Assembly: GCA_030272585.1 (NCBI GenBank)
Contig: BSYQ01000001.1
Location: 5,766,001 to 5,830,000 of the forward strand
Direction: 5' to 3'
DNA: 64,000 nucleotides
DNA from: Bryopsis sp. KO-2023
Lineage: Eukaryota; Chlorophyta; Ulvophyceae; Bryopsidales; Bryopsidaceae
The notes beneath the pieces were generated by a model, which had not been told where the DNA came from, did no database searches, and saw only the letters and a list, made by a program, of their open reading frames with translations. Positions 18,622 to 27,755 of the stretch are shown in pieces (positions within the stretch are counted from its first letter, which is position 1; every line of letters starts with the position of its first letter). A program made the translations under genes and the position numbers.

Positions 18622-19180
18622 ACAACCAAAAGGAGAGCGAAAACTACTGTCAAACGCCCACCACAAACGACCAACAAACAAAACGAAACAAACAAAACGA
18701 AACAAACAAACACAAAACAAACAAACAAAAACCACGTCACGGCTGAGCCTCAAGCCACTGAGCTCGAAAATCCAACGCCCGACGAAGGTAAACAGCCACC
18801 CGATACTGACCCGGCAAATTGAACAAACGACGCAACGAAAACCCCGATTCAGACACAACCGATCCCACACGCAAACCAGAATACAACGGACAAAAGAACA
18901 GGAAATGCCGCTCGTTCTCAGCCGTCCTGTTGCCTTGCGACAAACAATAAGGACAGAAACGCTCGTGCAAAGGCACATCCCTCCGTAGCAGATCCGCCAC
19001 GTCGATCTCCAAACCGTGCAAACGCGCACGAAAACGCACCCACACCGTCCGCAGCCCCACATCCTCGAAAGAAGACAGCGCTCTCGAGTAGCCGAACACC
19101 GGCTTGAACACGTTGTAAAACGCAACAATACGAGGATGTCCCGAACGAAGACGAGCCACAATGTCCGCCTTATACGCCGC
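18622..19180 (-). mobile_element. LINE-B: C-terminal end of ORF2 (5' part missing)
   Basis: The minus-strand frame 19180-18737 encodes the last 140 or so residues of a LINE ORF2, clearly homologous to the LINE-A C-terminus (LRSGHPRIVAFYN, RFRARLHGLEIDV, zinc motif CPYC...H...C, and a similar last helix ending LEAQP before the stop). It is a separate subfamily. The 5' part ends at the left LTR of Gypsy-2, which was therefore either inserted into it or joined at its truncation point. Confidence 0.85.
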
Positions 19181-19751
19181 TGAAACGGCTGACTTAGTAG
19201 GCGAAGATCTAGGCGGAAAACGGAGGTTACAGTCTGAGAGTTCCAGGTAGTCGCGGACTGACTGGGAATGGGGTAGTTACATGATGCTCAATGAGAGGCT
19301 GAAACTTAACGAAAAGAGTTCGAACCAGGTTCAGTATATTCAGTGTCAGATCTCAGATGGCTGAGAGTTGGGTAAAGAGTCGGGAGTCAGACTGGAAGGA
19401 GCTTCAGTCTGGGTCCTCAGTCTAGAGGTTATCAAGGGTTATAAAGGGTTAGTCGGAGCTCTGGCTAGAAGGGCTGAGCTGAGAAATGATAGAGACGTTT
19501 TGGGGAGAGCTAGATGATAGCTAGTATTTGTAAGGTTAGGAGATGGGCTGGGAGTTTTCTAGAAGCTCTGGGCTGAGAGTATAAAAGGCTGGGAATCGTT
19601 GTAAAGAACAAGCTTGTTGAAATAAGATTTCAGTTGTATACTCTCGTGTCTCAGACCGTTTCTACAGAACTTCTGGTCGTTTCCCAACGTGTGAGAAGAA
19701 CGGATTAAGTGGCGGCTGGAAGTATTCAGCCTCGGGAAAGAATCCGTTTCA
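19181..19751 (+). repeat. Gypsy-2 5' LTR
   Basis: 571 bp, TGAAACGG...GTTTCA, with a TATA box (TATAAAA, 19580-19586) about 170 bp before its right end. The 3' LTR is present only as its first 84 bp at 26842-26925. Confidence 0.88.
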
Positions 19752-19773
19752 CTGGTTTCGGAGCGAGTTTCTT

Positions 19774-20671
19774 ATGCCTATAATCAGAGAAGAAGAGTAC
19801 TGGTTTGGCGAAGAAGAAGACCCTAGGTTACTGCTTGTAGACCTTTGGCTGGAAGAGAACCCGTTGGAAGTTCTGCACTTAGACGAAGACAATAGTGATA
19901 CTGAAAGCACAGGATCAAGCGAATCGAGAACTGAGACGGAGGCGACAGTTGATCTTCCGCTTACCCCTGAAACCCCAACTCAGGAGGAACCCCAACATCA
20001 GTGAGTTCGTTGTCTATGGACCCTTGGCTGGCTCACCTTCTCGATCTTTATTACAGAGTGGAGTGGCAGTATCCCGACGAGGAGCTGGGTTTACCAATAG
20101 TACGCCGGGAAGCTAGGAGGAACCAGGTCCAGTTGAACTACGAAGAACTCGACCTACTCTGTTTCCTGAAAGAGCTGGAAGAGCAGGCTGACAAGGAGAA
20201 TCAGCCAACCCCAACTACCGAGTCACCTCCTGACTTTCCCACTACATCAAGATTTTACCGCTACGACGAGGAGGAACGGAACTCCTTAGCCCTGACTTCG
20301 CTTTTTCACCAATGAAAGAGGAGAGGATCCACCAACTAAACGACACCTACCAAGTAAAGTGGACGCTAGCGCAGCCGGGAGTCCATAACGTACGGGGGCA
20401 CGAGCAAGAGCCGGTCGTGAACTCAGAGGGGCTGGAAATCTCAACTATCAGACCTCTGGGGTTGTTTGGCGACAAGTTCCTGCAACTCACTCAAGAGGAG
20501 CGGCAGATTGTCAGGACGTGCACCGGAGATCCAGAGAGGAAGAGGGTTCCAGACACCCTCGTAAATCAGGAAGGAGAGTCAGTGGAGCTCCTTGATCGGA
20601 AAAGGCAGTCGAAGAAAGTTAGGGTATCCGAATTTACCTATCCGCGGAATACCCTAACCGAGGATCTTTGA
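19774..20671 (+). other. Gypsy-2 leader with short acidic reading frames
   Basis: Between the primer site and gag lie several short consecutive open frames coding for acidic peptides rich in Glu, Asp and Pro. They match no family I know. Ty3/gypsy elements usually have no genes here, so they may be the N-terminal part of gag or small accessory peptides. Confidence 0.4.
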
Positions 20672-20978
20672 GGCTGAGATGGAGCAACAGGTGGCTGAGT
20701 TGAGGGCGGCGTATGAGGAGGTGATGGGAAGGTTGAACCGAGTGCAAGGCGTGGTCGAAGAAGTACCGGGAATGCTGAGCACGGCGGTGAATGAGGCTGT
20801 GGGGAGCTCCATTTTGGAGCAACTAACCGACAAGGTGGGAACAGCAATCGGGGCGGCAACTGCAGCACAGGCTGGAACGGCGGCTGGAAGTGGTGGTTGA
20901 GGTAATGACCTGAGAAGCAAGCCAGCCCGACCTGATCTGTGGGGAGGCAGGCAGAATGACCCTCCTATCCAGGATTGG

Positions 20979-21662
20979 TTGTTCAGCCTCCGAGTGCATT
21001 TTGACGCCACCCACGTCGAAGATGGAGTCTCGAAACTCCGCCTGGCAGGATCTCTACTGAGAGGGCCAGCCGCGACATGGTGGAGGACAAGAGTGGAGGA
21101 GTCGGAGACTGATGGAGGCCGACCTTTGCCGACGTATGAGGACTTCTGTGAGGAGCTGAAAAACCAGTTCGGGGAACCGCATTTTTTGCGCCGCACACGG
21201 ACAGAATGGGCGAATTTACGACAAGGCGGAATGTCTGTGCGGGAATACACGCATCGCTTTAGACAGCTGATGTTGTATATTTCCGACGCATCAGAGGGCG
21301 AGAAAATACACAGGTTCGTCGATGGTTTGCGAGGGAGGGTTGGCATCGAGACCGACCTCCAAAACCCCAAGACCTTGGATGAAGCTATTCGAGTGGCGGA
21401 AAGGTGGGGAGGAGCTCAATCCGGGAGTTCGATCTTGAATCGAGATCGCGGCGGCGGCGGCGGCGGAAATCGCAGATCGGATCACATGGAGTTGGACTAC
21501 GTCGGAAGGAGGCGACAACAGAGACAGCAGAGACAGCGAGGTGATAAAGAGAGAGAAAGAAATAAGCCAGTCTGGAAGAAAGAAAAAGCAGACGGAGAGG
21601 TGAAGTGTTACAAGTGTGGGCGTCGAGGGCATTACGCTCGAGATTGCCCCTCGCGAAAATGA
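20979..21662 (+). CDS. Gypsy-2 gag (capsid and zinc-knuckle nucleocapsid)
   Basis: A capsid-type retrotransposon gag domain (residues about 20-150, with [11 protein letters not shown] and [14 protein letters not shown] typical of Ty3/gypsy gag), then a Gly/Arg-rich linker and a CCHC zinc knuckle ([14 protein letters not shown]) at the C-terminus. Gag forms the particle shell and binds the RNA. A short coiled-coil frame just upstream (about 20679-20900) may belong to it. Confidence 0.8.
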   Translation: MFSLRVHFDATHVEDGVSKLRLAGSLLRGPAATWWRTRVEESETDGGRPLPTYEDFCEELKNQFGEPHFLRRTRTEWANLRQGGMSVREYTHRFRQLMLYISDASEGEKIHRFVDGLRGRVGIETDLQNPKTLDEAIRVAERWGGAQSGSSILNRDRGGGGGGNRRSDHMELDYVGRRRQQRQQRQRGDKERERNKPVWKKEKADGEVKCYKCGRRGHYARDCPSRK

Positions 21663-24600
21663 GTATGTTAGGTAAACTCGCAGGGTGTGAAGTTAAGGGG
21701 AAGCCTGCGAGTTCGAGGAGTTCGAGAAGTTCGAGGGATTTTTCGTTGAAAGAAACGTCAAAGGAACCGACTAGACCTGATAACCTAGATAACCTAGAAG
21801 TCCATTCATTTGATGGGACAGATTTAGATATGACTAAGTTCGGATTTCTAGCAGTGGCTGAAACTGATAACCGAACTAGACAACTGATTACTGTGAAAGG
21901 GGAAATCTCAGGTTTTGCAGCTGAGATATTAATAGACTGTGGAGCAACTGATTGCTTTTTAGCTCGGAAATTTTGCGAGAAAAATAAGCTGGAATTAGAA
22001 GAACAAGAAGAAAAAGTTAGCCTGGCTGGGGGAAGTACCTTAGAATCTAAAGGGAAGATCAGGGCTACTCTCAGATTTGGAGATTTTGCTAGTAGGGAGA
22101 TTTTTCATGAAATGTCTCTTGCTAAGTATGATGCTATATTGGGAAAAACTTGGCTGGCTAAGCATAATCCCCGGGTTGATTTTCGAACAAATGAGGTAGT
22201 GGTTTCAGACGGGCTGAAAGAACATTTGATTCCTCCGGTAAACCCCGGAGAGGAGGAAGAGGAACAGTATGTGCTGATGGTGTTTGAAACATGTTTGAAC
22301 AGAACTGACTCTGAACAAAATGTTTCCAGACAAGCTGAACTTGCAGCAGAAATCAGACAGGAATTTCCTAATACTTTTGTGGAAGAATTACCCAGTGAGA
22401 TACCCCCTTCCAGAGGTATCGAACACACGATCCAGTTGGAACCAGGCACGGTTCCACAAAGTAAAGCACCTTATCGATTAGGCATCAAGGAAATGGCAGA
22501 ACTGAAAACTCAGATTGCAGCCATGTCGGAAAAAGGGTTTATTCGACCGAGTAGATCACCTTGGGGAGCACCGGTAATTTTTGTACCGAAGAAAAATGGG
22601 AAACTACGTATGTGCGTAGATTATCGGGCATTGAATAAGGTGACGGTGAAAAACGCTTATCCGATTCCGAGGATAGACGAACTGATAGATCAGCTTCATG
22701 GCGCAAAATACTTCTCGAAATAGATTTGTGTTCGGGATATTATCAAGTCAGGATGGCGAAAAAGGATTGGGCGAAAACTGCTTTTCGAACTAGATATGGA
22801 TCTTACGAATACACAGTTATGCCAATGGGGTTGACAAATGCACCAGCAACTTTTATGAATGTGATGAACGATGTTTTTCGACCACATCTGGATAAGTTTG
22901 TTATAGTTTATCTCGATGATATCTTAGTTTACAGTCGGAACTGGGAAGAGCATAAGGAACATCTTAGACAAGTGTTTCAGCTACTCGAAAAACACAAACT
23001 TTACGTTTCACCGGACAAATGTGATTTGGGGATGACAGAAGTCGAATTTTTGGGACACATAGTCGGAAGAGAGGGACTCTCCGTGGTACCTAAGAAAGTT
23101 TTAGCCATTAAGGAGTGGGCACAACCTCAGACAGTTCGGGATATTAGGTCGTTTTTGGGTTTAGCGAATTATTATCGGAAATTTATTAAGGGATACTCTG
23201 GGATTGCAACGCCGTTACATGAACTAACAAGGAAGGAAGTTAAATGGCAGTGGACTGAAAGTCAGGAGAAAGCGTTTCAGACGCTAAAGAAGAGCATGCA
23301 GGAGGCACCTGTGTTAATAATTCCAGATCCGGAGTTGAGTTTTGAAGTAACTACAGACGCATCGGATTTTGCTATTGGAGGAGTTTTGACGCAAGATCAA
23401 GGTCAGGGGCAACAACCAGCCGCGTTTGAAAGTCGGAAATTAAATTCAGCTGAAAGGAATTATCCGACACACGAAAAAGAACTGTATGCGATAGTCTATT
23501 GTTTGAAAACTTGGCGACATTATTTGGGGGCGAGGAAATTTGTGGTTCACACGGACCACGCTCCGCTGAAATATATTCAGACGCAGCCTAAATTATCCAG
23601 TAGACAGGCTAGGTGGATGGAAACTTTACAGGAATTTGATTTTGAGATTAAATACAAACCTGGAAAAGAAAATACAGTTGCAGATGCATTAAGTCGAAGG
23701 TCGGAAATGGAATTAAACGCTGTGGCAAAAGTCCGAGCAGGCGTAGTTTTTCAGGAACAGGTTAGACTTGCATATCAAGAGGATGAACATTGCAAAGAAG
23801 TCATTGCTAATTGGGAAGCTGGTGAAAAAGATCCGCGTTATAGGTGGGATGGCACAAAATTATGGTATAGTCTGAAAGACAAATGGTTTTGGTATATTCC
23901 AAAGGACAAGGAAATTCGACAAACAGTGTTGTCGGAATGTCATGATCAGGCGGGACATTTTGGGAGACACAAGACTGTCGCAAATGTTCGAAAAAGATAT
24001 TATTGGCCTAGATGCACTGAGGATGTCGAACGATATGTTAGAACTTGTGTTGGTTGTCAGAAAAACAAGTCTAGCACTCAAAAACCATTGGGGTTATATC
24101 AGCCAATTCCAGTTCCAGACGAACGCTGGAAAGAAGTTTGTTTGGATTTTGTGGGACCTTTACCTATGACACAGAAAGGGCATGATTATTTAGTGGTTAT
24201 GGTAGATCGGTTTAGTCGAATGATCCACTTGGTAGCCACCACTACTGCAGTTACAGCTAGTGGGGTAGCCGAAATTTTCTTTGATACAATTTTCAGACAT
24301 CATGGGTTGCCAGAGGCTATTATTTCCGATCGAGATACTCGTTTTACAGGCCAGTTTTGGCGAAAACTGTGGGAATTAGCGGGGACTCGTTTAGCTATGT
24401 CCTCTGGATATCACCCTGAAACTGATGGAATGACTGAAAGGGCAAATCGAGTAGTCGGAGACATGTTGCGAAATTATATTTCGACCATAGGGGGTGATTG
24501 GGACACTAAATTAGTGGCGGCTGAGTTTGCTTATAACTCATCCGTTCACTCATCTACAGGGTTTACACCTTTTTATTTGGTTTATGGGCAACATCCCAGA

Positions 24601-25203
24601 TCTCCTCAGGATTTGTTAGACTCAGGTCCAGTTTCAGATGAATGGTGGACAGTTTGGGCTAAAAGTTTACAGCTGGCTCGGAAAGCGATTTTGAAAAGCT
24701 AACAGCGACAGAGGGCTGTCGCAAACCGAGGGCGGAGGGATGCAAGTTTTGCATTAAATCAGTATGTCTTTTTATCGACAGCTGATTTACCTTTACCGCC
24801 AATGATGGGCCGGAAGTTGGTATCTAAGTTTTGTGGACCTTTTAGAATTATTGATATTGTGACATCAGTAACTTACAGGTTGGAACTTCCTAATCACTGG
24901 AAAATACATGATGTTTTTCATGTTTCCAAACTAAAAGCTTTTGAAGATGGATCAGAGGAGTTTCCAGCCAGGGCTATTTCTCCACCTCCCGATCCAGTGG
25001 TGCTGGAAGGAGTCGAGGAATATATCGTCGAAAAGATCAAGACACATCGAACCAAACGGCGGAAAAAGAAGAATGTGACAGAGTACTTGGTTTCCTGGGA
25101 AGGATACGGATCGGAAGAGGACCAGTGGCTCCCGTCCCATCACTTGGGTAATGCGCAGCAAGTGCTGCAGGAGTATTTACGTCAAAAGTCTCCCATGGAC
25201 TAG
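21605..25203 (+). pseudogene. Gypsy-2 pol region (protease, RT, RNase H, integrase, chromodomain), broken
   Basis: In order: aspartic protease (LIDCGATD), reverse transcriptase (catalytic YLDD), RNase H (TTDASDFAIGG), integrase with HHCC zinc motif and catalytic core, and a chromodomain near the end (VEKIKTHRT...YLVSWEGYGSE). All parts of a chromovirus pol are present, but the region is broken, with about two breaks. It is a fossil copy. Confidence 0.85.
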
Positions 25204-25400
25204 TTCTGGTTTTTTCGAGTTTGAGAGTGTACAGAGCAAACGGAGCGCAAGAACAGGACGAACGCAAGACAAAGGACAGAGGACGTTTCGGGACGACTTT
25301 TTGTGAAAAAAAAAATGGTGGAATTCAAGGCAGGAGCCCAGGCACTTTTGGAGGAGATCAAGGATAACGCTGGGAAGGTGACAGCCTGTCACTGACAGGA

Positions 25401-26327
25401 GTGGTGGAAAGGCTGCAAGGGATGCTGGAGCAGTATATGGCAGAGGAAGAAAGGATGGAAAAAATCCAGGAAGCAGAACAACAGGAATGGGGAGAAGAGA
25501 AGGAGAGGTTGGAAAAAAAGATCGCCGAGCTGGAAGAAGAGGGGGGATTTCAGGCGGAAAGAGATAGCTGGGAGGCTGAACGCACCCGGTTGCTCAGCGA
25601 CAGGAAGAAATATTTGGCGGAAAACGAGGCCCTCAGCGTAAAATTGGCGATGGCGGAAACTTCAGCGGACGCGGCGAAAAGGGAGGCGGAAAAGATGATG
25701 ATGGAAGGGGTGGATGAGGAAATGCGACAAAAGCTCGACGGGGTCGAAGACAAGCTGCGGGAGGAGCAAATACGGAACCAGCAACTCCAAGGCCAAGTCG
25801 AACTTCTGAGGAGCATGGTGGAGGCCAGGTCGGGAAAAGGAGGCGGAGAACCAAAGCAGGAAGAGGGGGAAAAACACACTTGTGTGTTTTGTCGCACCTC
25901 GAGCAGCAACTGTCAGCCGACCGGAGAGGACTGCCAACGGCACTGGGTATGCACGAATATCGGGTGTCGGGATCGGGTGTGGCTGAGTATCAGTCTGGAA
26001 GTGGATGAGGAAAAACGAGACTGGCGGAGAATGTGGGTACCAGCTGAAACAGGGCCACCAATGGTGATACACTCGGAAACCTGCAAACTCTGCGCCTTGG
26101 GTTTCAAGTTGGGGTCGGATTATACTCGGGGAGTGTATATGAAGGCCAAGCGGACCGTGGGCCCCCTGAGAAAATTCGAGGCAGCCGAAGACGAGGCAGA
26201 ACCAACGGATTACGATGGGGATTGGGTCGTCAATGAGCCAGGCGGAGACAGTGAACCAGAAGGAAAGAAAAGGAAACCTCCTGGAAGTTCAGGGGGATCC
26301 AGAAATGTGAAACTCAGAAAAGCCTGA
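25401..26327 (+). CDS. Gypsy-2 extra 3' gene: coiled coil plus RING-like Cys/His domain
   Basis: This 308-codon frame lies between pol and the 3' LTR, where some LTR elements carry env. It has no signal peptide or membrane segment, so it is not an envelope gene. Residues 1-140 are strongly charged with heptad leucines (coiled coil). Then comes C-x2-C-x13-C-x2-H-x2-C-x4-C-x38-C-x2-C (CVFC ... CQRHWVC ... CKLC), the spacing expected of a RING-like zinc domain, and an acidic/basic tail. Gypsy-3 has a counterpart with the same order and signature. A ubiquitin-ligase-like or regulatory role is only a guess. Confidence 0.7.
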   Translation: MVERLQGMLEQYMAEEERMEKIQEAEQQEWGEEKERLEKKIAELEEEGGFQAERDSWEAERTRLLSDRKKYLAENEALSVKLAMAETSADAAKREAEKMMMEGVDEEMRQKLDGVEDKLREEQIRNQQLQGQVELLRSMVEARSGKGGGEPKQEEGEKHTCVFCRTSSSNCQPTGEDCQRHWVCTNIGCRDRVWLSISLEVDEEKRDWRRMWVPAETGPPMVIHSETCKLCALGFKLGSDYTRGVYMKAKRTVGPLRKFEAAEDEAEPTDYDGDWVVNEPGGDSEPEGKKRKPPGSSGGSRNVKLRKA

Positions 26328-26841
26328 GTTGAATATATATATATAAAAAAAAAAAATAGGATCAAGAGTGAAATATGATTTTCTGTTGGTATTTGGGTGT
26401 TTGAATTTTATTTTGTTTTTGGAAGAAAAAGGAAAAGAACAGTGAATGGATCAAGTGAGGGTAAAGGGAATTTCTGGAAAACAATTAACATGCTGAGTGT
26501 GTAAAAACACTTGTGAAAATTACAGTTTGACTGGAGCTGAGACTGTGTGATTTCCAGTGTGGGCTGTGAAGTCTATTGAACAGGGTTGGGTTTATGTGTG
26601 AACGGGCTGGGATGGGATGTCACAGCGGCAGAAGTAACCATAAGCAGAAACCAACATTCAGCTCAAGTCGCAATCGGGAAGTTGTTACGGAAAACGTCGG
26701 AGAATATTGCTTACAGCTATATCAGAGGTATTCTCAGAATAAGCGAGTTAAGTCACTTGGCAGTTCTGGTGAAGTCGTGCAATACGAACTTAGTGTACAG
26801 AACATCGCTGGGTCAGCGATCTCTCTCTAAGGGGGGAGGAG
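26328..26841 (+). other. Gypsy-2 3' untranslated region and polypurine tract
   Basis: 500 bp without a recognisable gene. It ends in the purine run GGGGGGAGGAG directly before the 3' LTR, the usual plus-strand primer site. Confidence 0.7.
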
Positions 26842-26925
26842 TGAAACGGCTGACTTAGTAGGCGAAGATCTAGGCGGAAAACGGAGGTTACAGTCTGAGA
26901 GTTCCAGGTAGTCGCGGACTGACTG
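26842..26925 (+). repeat. Gypsy-2 3' LTR, first 84 bp
   Basis: Identical by eye to the start of the 5' LTR. It is cut where the 5' LTR of Gypsy-3 begins; the rest is not found to the right of Gypsy-3. Confidence 0.85.
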
Positions 26926-27027
26926 TGATAGTAGAACTCGGGTTTGGGGTGTTATGTAGTACAATTGGGAGTACGACAGGGTTTATAGGGCAGGGGGCCC
27001 TCCTGTAAAAATTATTCTTCCCAGTGA

Positions 27028-27062
<35 letters not shown>

Positions 27063-27096
27063 TGCTTGTGTCTCGGGGTCCTGTACCCCCTTATCA
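26926..27096 (+). repeat. Gypsy-3 5' LTR with CT/GT microsatellite
   Basis: 171 bp, TGATAGTAG...CTTATCA. It contains a (CT)n(GT)n microsatellite (27029-27064) that differs in length from the one in the 3' LTR. Confidence 0.88.
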
Positions 27097-27755
27097 TTTG
27101 GTTTCGGAGCTGGTCGAGGCCAGGCGCACTCCACAGGCGAACTCGCGCAACCCCCCCAAAGATCTGACCCTAGGGATTACTAAATCCCACAGATCTGGAA
27201 CTCGTTAGTTCCAAGGGGCGTGAGAGGGCGAAGATACCTTTCGAGAGTGAGCGATACTCTCGCGTTGTCGCTTACAACGTCCAGGCGAAGTCGCGAAACA
27301 ATCGGAGTCCACTAGTGAACTGACTCTCAGATCTATAGATCTGCAGAAGTCGAGAGAAAAACGTCGGAAAAGCGCAGGAAAAACAGTCGTTCGGGCAGGC
27401 GACCGCGTGAGCAGACGTTCGAAACACGAACGTGCGACTTTACCCCGAAAAGTTCGGAAACGAGAGCGAGACGACTCTGGTTCTGACGACCTGACAGAAA
27501 CCAGACCGTCCACCGCCCCGTCCGATTACTAACAGTCACTCTTTCCGGAGGACAAGTACCGCACCGTCTGATTCCAGTCGGAATTACTAAATATCGCTGG
27601 AAAATCTCACGACGGATAGTAGCTTACACCCAAACACTGTCTGACACCAGAAAGTTTCCATCTTTTCCCGCGGAAAAGTCGGAAACAGTTCTACGGAAAA
27701 ACCGAGAACTTTCCTGTTCGCTAACACAATTCCCGGCGGATTTCACTCAAATAAC
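27097..27755 (+). other. Gypsy-3 leader
   Basis: Untranslated leader of about 660 bp. It begins with the primer-binding motif at 27099-27110 and contains no recognisable gene. Confidence 0.6.

Larger units (their letters stand above)
19181..26925 (+). mobile_element. Gypsy-2: broken Ty3/gypsy chromovirus with an extra 3' gene
   Basis: A 571-bp 5' LTR, primer-binding motif at 19753, gag with zinc knuckle, pol with chromodomain, an extra gene after pol, a polypurine tract (26831-26841) and the first 84 bp of the 3' LTR, where Gypsy-3 begins. The two LTR parts look identical over the overlap, so the copy was young when cut. It is broken, with about two breaks in the pol region. Confidence 0.9.

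Noticed and set aside
25401-26327. Envelope gene (which would make Gypsy-2 a retrovirus-like element)
   Set aside because: There is no signal peptide, membrane segment or glycosylation pattern; the Cys/His spacing fits a cytosolic or nuclear zinc domain.
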